NCBI GenBank assembly: GCA_005881575.1
Contig: VBCA01000028.1
Location: forward strand, 1 to 64,000
Length of the DNA stretch: 64,000 bases
Reading direction: 5' to 3'
Source: Betaproteobacteria bacterium
GTDB lineage: Bacteria; Pseudomonadota; Gammaproteobacteria; Burkholderiales; SG8-39
The stretch's first letter is position 1; every line of letters begins with the position of its first letter. Below the pieces are notes generated by a model. It worked only from the letters and a program-made list of their open reading frames with translations. It was not told the origin of the DNA and ran no database searches. Below, one piece after another: positions 35,351 to 43,069 of the stretch. A program made the translations under genes and the position numbers.

Positions 35351-35402
35351 GGCCGGGCGCGTGAATGGCGTGCGCCGCCCGGCCTGTCGCCTTCAGGCGA
35401 CA
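35351..35402 (+). terminator. Two adjacent hairpins after ligJ, possible terminator
   Basis: The first hairpin has perfect 9-bp arms GGCCGGGCG (35351-35359) and CGCCCGGCC (35376-35384) with a 16-base loop. The second follows immediately: TGTCGCC (35385-35391), loop TTCA, GGCGACA (35396-35402). They begin six bases after the ligJ stop, a natural terminator position. There is no uridine tract after either, so Rho-independent termination is uncertain. Confidence 0.4.
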
Positions 35403-35563
35403 TCCGGCACGTTAGAAAATAATCAATAGGATCAAAACAGTTCCGCGGGGCCAGCCGGCATCCGAGAAATATTGCGACAAATACGCTGGCGTGCGATGCC
35501 CGCCTGATCTATCTTATGCCGTTGTCCTGACTACCGGCCGACACGCCGGGATGGGGAGGTCAC

Positions 35564-37003
35564 ATGAGCGACCAGTTCTGGATGATATGGCCCGGCAACG
35601 CTGTAGCTTCCGCGTTGATTTTGTTCGCCATCGCGATGCCGTTCCTCTACGCTGCGCGCAGGCTCGTCCACGATCTGCTCCACTCGATCGGCCGCATGGT
35701 GGGGGGGCCGTTTAGGCTGGGCGCGCGCTGGCTCTTCGCCACGGCGCGGGACATGAAGGAACGCAACTCGGTGGTCCTGCTCGCGCACGGGCGCGAGGAG
35801 GTGGGCCAGCACATCGAGCGCGAATTCGAGCGCATCAGCGCCCTGGTGACGCGCGATCTGGAAGGCTATCCGGCGCTGCAGCGCAAGCTCCTCGAGGAGA
35901 TCACGCGCGTCGAGGAGGACTACAAGAAATGCGGGGAGGTGCCGCCGCCGCCGCCCGAATGGGTCGAGGCCGTCACAAGCATCTCCAAGGTCAAGTCCGA
36001 CAGCAACGAGATGGTTCAACGCATACTCGAGGAGATCAAGCGCTCGGTGCATACGATCCACGACAAGGCGCTGGGCGAGTACCGCCGCGCCTACGAGTCG
36101 CGCCACAAGATACTGAACGGCTTCATGCCGTTCTGGCGCTCGCTCGACAAGACCTTCGGGCAGGTGGACCAGAAGCTGACGGGGCTGCAGCAGACCTCGT
36201 CGAAGATCGACGCGCAGATGGAGAAATATGAGCAGATCAACAAGAAGACCGACAAGGCCGAGCACGCGCTGACCGTGTCCGCGTTCACGCAGTTTGCAAT
36301 ATCAACGATGGTTCTGCTGATCGCGGTGGGCGGTGCGCTCGTCAACTTCAAGCTGATCGCCCTGCCGTTCTCCGAGATGGTCGGCTCCGGCGACTACCTG
36401 ACTTCCACGATGCGCATGTCCGACGTGGCCGCGCTCGTCATCATTTTCCTCGAGGCGACGATGGGCCTGTTCGTGATGGAGACGCTGCGCATCACGCATC
36501 TGTTCCCCCTCATCGCCAACATGAACGACCGCATGCGGCACCGCATGCTCTGGGTCGCCGTTGTGTTCCTCTTCGTCTTTGCCGGAATCGAGGCCGCGCT
36601 CGCGCTGATGCGCGACATGCTGTCCGCCGACAGGCAGGCGCTCGTTCAGTCGCTCGCGAGCGCAAAGGCGGCTGCGCCCGATCCCCTGCTCAGGCTCATC
36701 CCGACCACGGCGCAGATGGTTCTCGGTTTCTTCCTGCCCTTCGCCTTGGCTTTCGTGGCGATCCCGCTCGAATCCTTCGTCTACTCGCTGCGGACCGTCG
36801 GCGGAGCGTTCCTGGTGATGCTCATTCGCGCGACCGCTTTCGTGTTGCGCGTTCTCGGCAACCTAGTACGGCAGCTCTGCAGGGTGCTGATCGGCGTATA
36901 CGACTTCACGATCGTGCTGCCTCTGCTCGTCGAGCGCCTGGTGAAGGCCGCCCGCTCGGAGGGCGACTCGTCGGAATCGCGCCCCGTGAAGCGCGCAGCG
37001 TAA
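35564..37003 (+). CDS. Large membrane/coiled-coil protein of unknown function
   Basis: A 479-residue protein not recognised. Residues 1-35 contain a first hydrophobic segment; about 60-240 form a long charged helical/coiled-coil region (ARDMKERNSVVLLAHGREEVGQ, LEEITRVEEDYKKCGEVPPPPPEWVE). Residues about 245-405 hold four further transmembrane segments, and a basic tail (about 430-479) follows. The start has GGGGAGG upstream. The VWA-type gene follows after 11 bases, indicating an operon. The overall shape (helical linker plus membrane bundle) suggests a membrane-anchored complex scaffold or mechanical/transport component, but no function is claimed. Confidence 0.8.
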   Translation: MSDQFWMIWPGNAVASALILFAIAMPFLYAARRLVHDLLHSIGRMVGGPFRLGARWLFATARDMKERNSVVLLAHGREEVGQHIEREFERISALVTRDLEGYPALQRKLLEEITRVEEDYKKCGEVPPPPPEWVEAVTSISKVKSDSNEMVQRILEEIKRSVHTIHDKALGEYRRAYESRHKILNGFMPFWRSLDKTFGQVDQKLTGLQQTSSKIDAQMEKYEQINKKTDKAEHALTVSAFTQFAISTMVLLIAVGGALVNFKLIALPFSEMVGSGDYLTSTMRMSDVAALVIIFLEATMGLFVMETLRITHLFPLIANMNDRMRHRMLWVAVVFLFVFAGIEAALALMRDMLSADRQALVQSLASAKAAAPDPLLRLIPTTAQMVLGFFLPFALAFVAIPLESFVYSLRTVGGAFLVMLIRATAFVLRVLGNLVRQLCRVLIGVYDFTIVLPLLVERLVKAARSEGDSSESRPVKRAA

Positions 37004-37014
37004 GAGGGGCGGTC

Positions 37015-37665
37015 ATGATCAAGCGCTTGCTTCTCGCGTCGCTGCTTGGATTGTCGGCATCGACCTGCACCGACCAGCGCAGCCACACCCAGGCCGTGTA
37101 CATGCTGATCGACACCTCGGGAACCTACGCGCAGGAGGTCGGCAAGGCGCAGCGCATCATCAACTACCTGCTCGGCACGCTGCAATCGGGGGATTCGCTC
37201 GCCGTAGCGCGGGTGAAAACGCGCAGTTTCAGCGAGAAGGACATCATCGCGAAGGTCACCTTCGACAGCCGCCCCTCGCAGGCGAACGCGCAGAAGCGCG
37301 CCTTCCGCGACAAGATCGACGCGTTCGTCAAGTCGGTGGGAGGCAGCGCCTACACCGACATCACCGGCGGCCTGATCCAGGGCGGGATGTACCTGAACGA
37401 AACCGGAGCCGGAAGAAAGACCATCCTCATCTTCTCGGACATGCAGGAGGAGCTCGACAAGGTCACGATCCGTGACTTCCCGATCAGCCTGAAGGACATC
37501 CGGGTCGTGGCGCTCAACGTGGTCAAGCTCAAGACCGACAACATCGATCCGCGGCGCTACATGGGGCGGCTCGAGGCCTGGCAGAAGCGGATCGAGAAGG
37601 CCGGGGCCTCCGAGTGGGTCCTCATCAACGACATCGAGCACCTCGACTCGATGCTCAGGAGCTAG
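37015..37665 (+). CDS. Exported von Willebrand factor A-like protein, possible lipoprotein
   Basis: A 216-residue protein. A hydrophobic leader with a cysteine (LASLLGLSASTC, Cys about 18) precedes the mature part, which could be a lipoprotein although -1 is Thr instead of the usual Gly/Ala/Ser. The VWA-like core starts with VYMLIDTSGTY, giving a D-x-S-G-T variant of the metal-site motif. A GGSAYTDITGGL loop and the ILIFSDMQEEL strand follow. It is the second gene of the operon with the 479-residue membrane protein, so the two likely form one complex. Function unknown. Confidence 0.8.
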   Translation: MIKRLLLASLLGLSASTCTDQRSHTQAVYMLIDTSGTYAQEVGKAQRIINYLLGTLQSGDSLAVARVKTRSFSEKDIIAKVTFDSRPSQANAQKRAFRDKIDAFVKSVGGSAYTDITGGLIQGGMYLNETGAGRKTILIFSDMQEELDKVTIRDFPISLKDIRVVALNVVKLKTDNIDPRRYMGRLEAWQKRIEKAGASEWVLINDIEHLDSMLRS

Positions 37666-37678
37666 CCGCCGGGATTTC

Positions 37679-37987
37679 TCAGCCGGCGCTTCCCGGCTTC
37701 TTGAACTGCGCGCTCGCCTTCTCGAAGGCCTTGCGCATCGCCGCCCAGGCCTCGTCCGCGCCGCGAGAGAGTTCCATCCAGGCCTCGCCCGAGGCCGCCT
37801 GCACCTTGCGCAACTGTTCCCTCGCCTGGTCCTGATGCCGGCGGATCGCGGCGAGCTGCTTCTCGTACTCCGCGCGCATGCCCGCCTGCGCCTGCGCGGC
37901 CTGGCTTTCCCATTTCGCCATCTCGGCGTTCCATTGATCGAGCTGGGTCTTCAGCTTCGCGATGTATTCTTCACGCTTCGTTGCCAT
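37679..37987 (-). CDS. Small coiled-coil protein (sll1863 stress-like)
   Basis: A 102-residue, almost entirely helical, charged protein (KREEYIAKLKTQLDQWNAEMAKWE, then AIRRHQDQAREQLRKVQAASGEAWMELSRG). The C-terminal EAWMELSRGADEAWAAMRKAFEKA resembles the end of the protein at 43070, so both may belong to the sll1863-type stress coiled-coil group. AAGGAGG lies just upstream of the start. It converges with the VWA gene (13-base gap), and its promoter region is shared with the kup 3' end. Confidence 0.75.
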   Translation of the reverse strand: MATKREEYIAKLKTQLDQWNAEMAKWESQAAQAQAGMRAEYEKQLAAIRRHQDQAREQLRKVQAASGEAWMELSRGADEAWAAMRKAFEKASAQFKKPGSAG

Positions 37988-38042
37988 GTGGCCTCCTTCA
38001 ACCGCGACGGGAGAACGTTCGACCCCATATTACTCCCCAGCG

Positions 38043-39956
38043 TCAGATCGTGACGCGCGTTCCGAGCTCGACCACGCGCTCGGGCAGCAGCTTGAAGTAC
38101 TCCGCGGTCGCCGGGCTGTTGCGTTGCATCCAGCGGAAGAGCTCGCGCCGCCAGGTGAGGAGCCCCGGGCGCGTGGCGCGCGCGATGGTGGACCTGCCGA
38201 GGAAGAACGTGGTCTGCATGGACTCGAGGCGCAGGCCATGCCGCTCGAGAAGCTTGAGTCCGCGCGGTACGTCCGGCTCCTCCATGAAACCGTACGACAG
38301 CAGCGCCTGATAAAGGCGCCCGCGCTCGATCACGCGCACCTCAGTGCGCTCGCCGTCGGCGAGGCGGGGCACCTCCGCGTCGACGACCGTGAGGAAAATG
38401 ACCCGCTCGTGCAAGACCTTGTTGTGTTTCAAGTTGTGCAAAAGCACCGGGGGAACCGAGCCGCTATCGGGCGACAGATAGACTGCGGTTCCCTCGACGC
38501 GCGTCATGTCGGGGCCCAGCATCGCGGGAAACGCTTCGACCGGAACGCGGATCTTTCCCTCCCGAGCCATTACGACGCCTTCGGCGCGCTTCCAGGTAGT
38601 TAGCATCGTGAAAATCACGACGCCGCAGGCGAGCGGAAACCAGCCGCCTTCGGTGAACTTCATCGCATTGGCTGCGAAGAACACGAGCTCAACGAGCGCG
38701 ATCGCCGCGATCGCCGCGAGGAGGAAGGGCTTCGCGCGGCTCCGCGAATCGAGCGTGATGGCGCCGATCAGCAAGGTGGTAAGGACCATCGTGCCCGACA
38801 CCGCAACGCCGTAAGCCGACGCAATGGCGCTGGAGGATTTGAAGTCGAGCACGAGCAGCACGACCATGATGAGCATTGTCCAGTTTACGTGCCCGATATA
38901 GATCTGGCCGCGCTCGGACTCGGAGGTGTGTGTTACCGGTATCCGCGGCAGGTACCCGAGGCGAGTGGCTTGCTGGGTCATGGAGAACGCACCGGAAATG
39001 GTCGCCTGCGAGGCGATGACCGTAGCCGCGGTGGCAAGTGCGACGAGAGGAAAGAGCAGTTCCACAGGTGCGAGCAGATAGAACGGGTTCTTGATGGCAG
39101 TCGGATCGCGCAGAACGAGAGCGCCCTGGCCGATGTAGTTGATCATCAGCGCTGGAAAGACCATTCCGAACCAGGCAAACCGGATCGGCTTCGCGCCGAA
39201 ATGCCCCATGTCGGCGTAGAGGGCTTCTGCGCCTGTGATGGCGAGGAACACCGCCCCAAGGACGAGGAACGTCAACCCCGGGAAGCGCCAGGCAAACTCC
39301 AGCGCATGCCGGGGATCGAGCGACGCGAGCGCCGAAGGCATCTGGGCGATCGAAATGGCGCCGAGCACCGCAAGCGCGCCGAACCAGATCACCATGCAGG
39401 GTCCGAAGAGCGTGCCGACCACGCCGCTGCCTCGGTGTTGGATCGAAAACAGGCCGATGAGGATTCCCACGGTGACAGGCACGATCCATCTGTCGAGCGC
39501 AGGGGTCGCGACCGAGATGCCTTCGACCGCTGAAAGCACGGAAATCGCGGGAGTCAGCAGCGCGTCGCCGTAGAACAGCGACGCTCCGAATATTCCCGCT
39601 GTCGCAATCGTCCATCCGAGGCGCGGACGGTCGCGCGTCGCCCGCGAAGCGAGCGCGAGAAGCGCAAGGATGCCGCCTTCGCCGCGGTTGTCGAAGCGCA
39701 GCATCATGGTCACGTACTTCAGCGACACGATCAGCATCAGCGACCAGAACATCAGCGACAGCACCGCGAGAATGTTAGTTTCGGTCAGAGGCAAGCCGTG
39801 CGATCCGCTGAAGGCTTCCTTGAATGCATACAGCGGACTCGTGCCGATGTCGCCGTAGACCACGCCCAGCGCGAGGAGGGTAAGCGCGGCCAGTTTCGGC
39901 TTGCCGCGCTTAGAGGTGAAGGAGCCGCCGTTGCCGGCTGCGGGGGAGGAGTTCAT
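38043..39956 (-). CDS. kup: Kup/Trk-type low-affinity potassium transporter
   Basis: A 637-residue transporter. It shows the start LTLLALGVVYGDIGTSPLYAFKEAF, the RFDNRGEGGILALLAL segment, GIFGASLFYGDALLTPAISVLSAVEG, the QATISGAFSMTQQATRLGYLPR region and about twelve transmembrane helices. A C-terminal soluble domain of about 160 residues follows. The ATG at 39956 gives a normal family length; an earlier in-frame ATG at 40043 would add a Cys-rich, unrelated extension. It mediates H+-coupled K+ uptake in the inner membrane. Confidence 0.96.
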   Translation of the reverse strand: MNSSPAAGNGGSFTSKRGKPKLAALTLLALGVVYGDIGTSPLYAFKEAFSGSHGLPLTETNILAVLSLMFWSLMLIVSLKYVTMMLRFDNRGEGGILALLALASRATRDRPRLGWTIATAGIFGASLFYGDALLTPAISVLSAVEGISVATPALDRWIVPVTVGILIGLFSIQHRGSGVVGTLFGPCMVIWFGALAVLGAISIAQMPSALASLDPRHALEFAWRFPGLTFLVLGAVFLAITGAEALYADMGHFGAKPIRFAWFGMVFPALMINYIGQGALVLRDPTAIKNPFYLLAPVELLFPLVALATAATVIASQATISGAFSMTQQATRLGYLPRIPVTHTSESERGQIYIGHVNWTMLIMVVLLVLDFKSSSAIASAYGVAVSGTMVLTTLLIGAITLDSRSRAKPFLLAAIAAIALVELVFFAANAMKFTEGGWFPLACGVVIFTMLTTWKRAEGVVMAREGKIRVPVEAFPAMLGPDMTRVEGTAVYLSPDSGSVPPVLLHNLKHNKVLHERVIFLTVVDAEVPRLADGERTEVRVIERGRLYQALLSYGFMEEPDVPRGLKLLERHGLRLESMQTTFFLGRSTIARATRPGLLTWRRELFRWMQRNSPATAEYFKLLPERVVELGTRVTI

Positions 39957-40080
39957 TCGGGTGCCCCTCTTGTCTGCAGAGGGTGCACAGCATACTCCCG
40001 CCATTGCTGCGCTGCAACAGCACCGGAAGTAACGAGATATCACTTTGTTTCAGGTCGGTAATTGGTCTTCAGGTGCCCCT

Positions 40081-40099
40081 CTGACCCAAATCGAATTCG
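40081..40099 (+). repeat. Left copy of a 19-bp inverted repeat pair
   Basis: CTGACCCAAATCGAATTCG here is the exact reverse complement of 42105-42123. The two copies bracket 2,043 bases holding the cupin, SRPBCC and D-2-hydroxyacid dehydrogenase genes, all on the minus strand. The motif contains a GGGTCAG-type end. No target-site duplication is obvious. Confidence 0.7.
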
Positions 40100-40149
40100 T
40101 CTTCACCCCGCGCAGCGGCGAGCGACGCCGCAAGCTTCGCGAAGCCCCT

Positions 40150-40485
40150 TTAGGTCAGCGGAACGAAGTCGTATTCGCCGATTCCCTGCAGCACCAGGAA
40201 CGTCGCCGAGGTGTCGCCACCGTTGATCACCAAGTGCGGGCGTTTCGGGCGCACCGAAAATGTCTCGCCGGGTCCGAGGCGGACTTCCTCCTTGGGATCG
40301 CGGAGGAAGATGCGGATCTTTCCCTGCAGGACGTAGAACGCGTCCTGGACGTTGTTGTGGTAGTGCCAGGGCACTTTCTGCTTCGCCGAGATCTGAATCT
40401 CATTGATCCGGAAGCCGGGGCGTTCGGCGTGCGTGGCCCGCCGCTCGACTTCGTAGTGATGGCTCGCGTCTTTCACCGCTTCCAT
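40150..40485 (-). CDS. Small cupin-domain protein
   Basis: A 111-residue single-domain cupin. Motif 1 is WHYHNNVQDAFYVLQGKIRIFL (two His and a Glu-like Asp-Ala region), motif 2 is GPGETFSVRPKRPHLVINGG. Such proteins bind metal and often act as dioxygenase-, isomerase- or sensor-type proteins. The ATG at 40485 is preferred; a TTG at 40497 is also in frame. It lies 72 bases downstream of the SRPBCC gene and is inside the inverted-repeat-bounded cassette. Confidence 0.88.
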   Translation of the reverse strand: MEAVKDASHHYEVERRATHAERPGFRINEIQISAKQKVPWHYHNNVQDAFYVLQGKIRIFLRDPKEEVRLGPGETFSVRPKRPHLVINGGDTSATFLVLQGIGEYDFVPLT

Positions 40486-40557
40486 GACGACCCTCAAATC
40501 GAAATCCCGAGGCGCCCAGTATATCGCCGCGGACGGGAAGGGAAGCCGCAGTCTTCG

Positions 40558-41001
40558 TTACGGGTTGCGCGGAATGACGAGCGCCTCGCCGGTCTCGAGG
40601 AGGGACTTGAGGCTGCTCAGGATCTCGGGCCAGCCTTCCTTCACGGCCTCGAAGGTGGGGCCGCCCCTGGGGAACTGGTCGTGCGTGACGGTGAGCTTGC
40701 ACACCAGCCCCATCGGCTCGATCTCGTAGGTCACGCGCGAGGGCTTGTCTTCGACGAACTTCGGCTCGAAGCTGTGCACCAGTTTCTTTCGCGGATTCAC
40801 CTCGATCACCACACCTTCCACGCCGGCGCCGGGCCGCCCGTGCAGCTCGGCCCGGTGCATGTAGTCGAACCGGCCGCCTCGCTTGAGCTCGGCCCTTAGC
40901 TCGAGGCCCACGTAGTACTGACGAGTGAATTGAGGCAACGTGAGCGCGTTCCAAAGCGCCCGCGGACTAGTGCGGATGTAAATGACGTTGACGAGGACTA
41001 T
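40558..41001 (-). CDS. SRPBCC/AHSA1-type protein, start codon irregular
   Basis: About 147 residues of an activator of Hsp90 ATPase homolog 1-like START-fold domain: [21 protein letters not shown], then [32 protein letters not shown] and the C-terminal [22 protein letters not shown]. No ATG, GTG or TTG precedes the homologous region in frame. The best candidate is an ATA at 41001-40999 that overlaps the dehydrogenase stop (ATAG, like an ATGA coupling), with a purine-rich GGGGAG upstream. ATT or GTC codons further in are alternatives. Small-molecule binding role inferred. Confidence 0.65.
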   Translation of the reverse strand: MVLVNVIYIRTSPRALWNALTLPQFTRQYYVGLELRAELKRGGRFDYMHRAELHGRPGAGVEGVVIEVNPRKKLVHSFEPKFVEDKPSRVTYEIEPMGLVCKLTVTHDQFPRGGPTFEAVKEGWPEILSSLKSLLETGEALVIPRNP

Positions 41002-41981
41002 TTTCGTGCGCTCCCCAAAACCTCCGGATTCACGACGTTGATCGCCTTGCCGGCGACGTACGCATTGATCTGGTCGAAGATCTCGGCGAACGCGATCTCG
41101 TGATCCTCGCGCGTCACGTAGCCGAGGTGGGGCGTGCAGATCACGTTGTCCATGTTGAGCAAAGGATGGCCGGTGTCGCGCAGCGGCTCCTCCTCGTAGA
41201 CGTCCACCGCCGCCTTGCCCGGGCGCCCCGCTTTGAGGGCGGCGACGAGCGCGCCGGGCTCGATCAGCGGCGCGCGGCTGGTGTTGACGATCAGCGCCGT
41301 CGGCTTCATCCGCGCGAGGTCGCGGGCGGTCACGATCCCGCGCGTTGCGTCGATCAAGCGCATGTGCAGCGAGATGACGTCGCACTCCTCGAAGAACGCC
41401 TCCTTGCTCGCCGCGGCGGCGTAGCCGTCCTCGCGCGCGCGCAGGCGCGACGCTTCGCGCGCCCAGACGAGCACCTTCATCCCGAAGGCCTTTCCGTACC
41501 CCGCCACGACGGCGCCGATCCTGCCGTAGCCGAAGATTCCCAGCGTCTTTCCGCGCATCGTGCTGCCGACGCCGGCCTGCCACTTTCCGGCCCTGAGGGA
41601 AGCCATTTGCCTGGGGATGTCGCGCATGGCGGAAATGACGAGTCCCCATGTCAGCTCCGCCGTCGCGTAGGACGGCATGCCGAAATGCTGGTTCGACGAC
41701 AGGACGATGCCGAGCTGCGTGCAGGCATCGACGTCGATGTGCGGATAGACGCTTCGCTGGCTGATGAGCTTGAGCCTGGGTAGGCGCTCGAGCAGCTCGG
41801 CGCGGATCTTGGTGCGCTCGCGTATCAGCACCAGCGCCTCGGTGTCCTTCAGGCGTTCGGCGAGCGCATCGACCTCCTGGACGTGATCGTTCCAGATCTT
41901 GACCTCGTGGCCGATCAGCTTGCCGAAGGCTTTGAGCGTGCGGACGGTGTCGTGATAATCGTCGAGGATGGAGATTTTCAT
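40998..41981 (-). CDS. D-2-hydroxyacid dehydrogenase
   Basis: A 327-residue NAD-dependent dehydrogenase. The Rossmann motif [24 protein letters not shown] is followed by the substrate-domain [25 protein letters not shown] and the [15 protein letters not shown] histidine. Phosphoglycerate/hydroxypyruvate dehydrogenase-like proteins share this layout. The ATG at 41981 starts the homologous region ([16 protein letters not shown]); 31 extra in-frame codons upstream look unrelated. It is the first gene of the cassette and overlaps the SRPBCC gene at its 3' end. Confidence 0.93.
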   Translation of the reverse strand: MKISILDDYHDTVRTLKAFGKLIGHEVKIWNDHVQEVDALAERLKDTEALVLIRERTKIRAELLERLPRLKLISQRSVYPHIDVDACTQLGIVLSSNQHFGMPSYATAELTWGLVISAMRDIPRQMASLRAGKWQAGVGSTMRGKTLGIFGYGRIGAVVAGYGKAFGMKVLVWAREASRLRAREDGYAAAASKEAFFEECDVISLHMRLIDATRGIVTARDLARMKPTALIVNTSRAPLIEPGALVAALKAGRPGKAAVDVYEEEPLRDTGHPLLNMDNVICTPHLGYVTREDHEIAFAEIFDQINAYVAGKAINVVNPEVLGSARK

Positions 41982-42104
41982 GATCGCTGCGAATGGATGA
42001 TGGTCGCGCCGATCCGGGCATTCCGAAGAGTCGGGCCGGGACGGACAGAAGTATTTTCGCCGTCCCCTTGTCAACGACGCCGGTAACCCTCATATTAGCA
42101 ACGT

Positions 42105-42123
42105 CGAATTCGATTTGGGTCAG
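42105..42123 (+). repeat. Right copy of a 19-bp inverted repeat pair
   Basis: CGAATTCGATTTGGGTCAG, exact reverse complement of 40081-40099. It lies 124 bases upstream of the D-2-hydroxyacid dehydrogenase start and outside its coding sequence. A small hairpin (42128-42146) sits just beyond it. Confidence 0.7.
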
Positions 42124-42127
42124 TCCG

Positions 42128-42146
42128 CGGTGTCCCTTCGACACCG
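42128..42146 (+). terminator. Hairpin beside the right inverted repeat
   Basis: CGGTGTC (42128-42134) and GACACCG (42140-42146) form a perfect 7-bp stem with a 5-base loop (CCTTC). The following bases CTTCTGGTTTCTCC are only moderately T-rich. It may terminate transcription or be part of the repeat element; there is no coding plus-strand gene immediately upstream. Confidence 0.3.
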
Positions 42147-42176
42147 CTTCTGGTTTCTCCCACGGATAATTTGATG

Positions 42177-42199
42177 CCGCGCACGCGTCGCGTGCGCGG
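42177..42199 (+). terminator. Strong GC hairpin upstream of infA
   Basis: CCGCGCACGC (42177-42186), loop GTC, GCGTGCGCGG (42190-42199) form a perfect 10-bp stem. It is 75 bases upstream of the infA start and lacks a T run. It could insulate infA, be a leader RNA structure, or be an intergenic palindromic element. In 41982-42274 (293 bases) nothing else than these repeats and hairpins is seen. Confidence 0.35.
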
Positions 42200-42274
42200 T
42201 TACGCCAGCTATGGAGCTTCGCGCCTTGCGGGGCTACGCTCGCGGCAAGACCCTGAGCCGGAAGGAGTATTGGC

Positions 42275-42547
42275 ATGACAAAAGAAGCGTTGATCGAAAT
42301 GGAAGGCACCGTCAACGAGGTGCTTCCCGATACGCGCTACCGCGTAACGCTGGAGAACGGCCACATGGTGATCGCCTACGTGGCGGGCAAGATGAGGAAG
42401 CATCGAATCACCATTCTCGCGGGGGACCGGGTCAGCCTCGAGCTGACGCCCTACGATCTGACGAAGGGGCGCATCAACTTCCGGCACAAGGACGAGACCC
42501 CGGCGGTGCGGCTGCCCCCGCGTCGGCCGCAGTACCGGCGGCGCTAG
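42275..42547 (+). CDS. infA: Translation initiation factor IF-1, additional copy type
   Basis: A 90-residue IF-1 with the core OB-fold [62 protein letters not shown] longer basic tail than the usual 72-residue IF-1 follows ([20 protein letters not shown]). Many betaproteobacteria have two infA genes, one in the ribosomal protein cluster and one isolated; this isolated copy fits the second kind. GGAAGGAG lies upstream of the ATG. Its 3' end overlaps a remnant of a coiled-coil gene. Confidence 0.92.
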   Translation: MTKEALIEMEGTVNEVLPDTRYRVTLENGHMVIAYVAGKMRKHRITILAGDRVSLELTPYDLTKGRINFRHKDETPAVRLPPRRPQYRRR

Positions 42548-42660
42548 CCGACCGGGCGACCCAGAGCTACGTGGTGGAGCAGCGCAACGAGGCCATCGAG
42601 CGGGCCCAGGCCGCGCTCGATGGCCTGGGCACGCACGTCCGTTCCAGGATCCTTCGCTAA
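42543..42660 (+). pseudogene. Remnant of a small coiled-coil gene related to 43070-43531
   Basis: In the plus frame, [29 protein letters not shown] (read in two parts) aligns well with ADETSRAIKGYTVAQRDEAV and QAKAALDDVDARI of the intact gene downstream. The match covers about 35 residues, ends at a TAA at 42658, and overlaps the infA stop in another frame. It has no start codon of its own. It is best read as a decayed fragment of a duplicated stress coiled-coil gene. Confidence 0.6.
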
Positions 42661-42676
42661 AAGCGAGGAAGGAATT

Positions 42677-42934
42677 CTAGGCCGACGAGTTTGAGGGTTC
42701 GCTCGAAAGCGCCCATTCGGCAATCGGCCGATGGTAGTAACCGGCCCGAAAGCCCTCCGAATAGTCGTCGATTCCAACCAAGGCATGTACCGGTGGTTCC
42801 TTACCCCGCTTGCGAAATGCTTCTCCATCGACATAGCCTTTGGCGCTGGCTAGCGGCCAACCGTATTCCTCGGCCAGCATGTACGACTTTTCCTTGAACG
42901 CGATGGGCTTTTCCTTGAACGCGATGACCGCCAT
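42677..42934 (-). CDS. Small conserved hypothetical protein
   Basis: An 85-residue soluble protein. The C-terminal two-thirds, GWPLASAKGYVDGEAFRKRGKEPP and HALVGIDDYSEGFRAGYYHR, looks like a conserved domain that I have seen only as hypothetical. The N-terminus contains a tandem repeat of seven residues (AFKEKPI then AFKEKSY) encoded by a 21-base duplication. It runs opposite to its neighbours. Function unknown. Confidence 0.6.
   Translation of the reverse strand: MAVIAFKEKPIAFKEKSYMLAEEYGWPLASAKGYVDGEAFRKRGKEPPVHALVGIDDYSEGFRAGYYHRPIAEWALSSEPSNSSA
42887..42926. repeat. 21-base in-frame tandem duplication
   Basis: CTTTTCCTTGAACGCGATG occurs at 42887-42905 and again at 42908-42926, period 21. 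It lies at the 5' end of the small gene 42677-42934 and adds seven residues without breaking the frame, a likely recent slippage or duplication product. Confidence 0.8.
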
Positions 42935-43013
42935 GATAGCTCCCGTATGTAATACACCTTGTTCTGAGCCTCAATGTTCCGCGCTCGTGGTTTACGACCG
43001 TCGATGCCCCGCA

Positions 43014-43030
43014 TAGTCCTTTCGGCGCAT
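43014..43030. repeat. Imperfect 17-base direct repeat, copy 1
   Basis: TAGTCCTTTCGGCGCAT here matches TAGTCCTTTCAGCCCAT at 43560-43576 at 15 of 17 bases. The two copies flank the coiled-coil gene 43070-43531. They may mark an old duplication of that gene or be chance. Confidence 0.35.
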
Positions 43031-43069
43031 ACTCGGCGGTAAGATCTGCAGGTCATGAGGAGAAAATGA

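Noticed and set aside
39960-39970. 11-base direct repeat GGTGCCCCTCT also at 40072-40082
   Set aside because: Short, with one copy overlapping the kup ribosome-binding region; chance is likely in this purine/pyrimidine-biased context.
40558-42315. One continuous 585-codon minus-strand frame suggesting a fusion
   Set aside because: Only its 3' part (SRPBCC) is homologous; the upstream part is an out-of-frame shadow of the D-2-hydroxyacid dehydrogenase gene.
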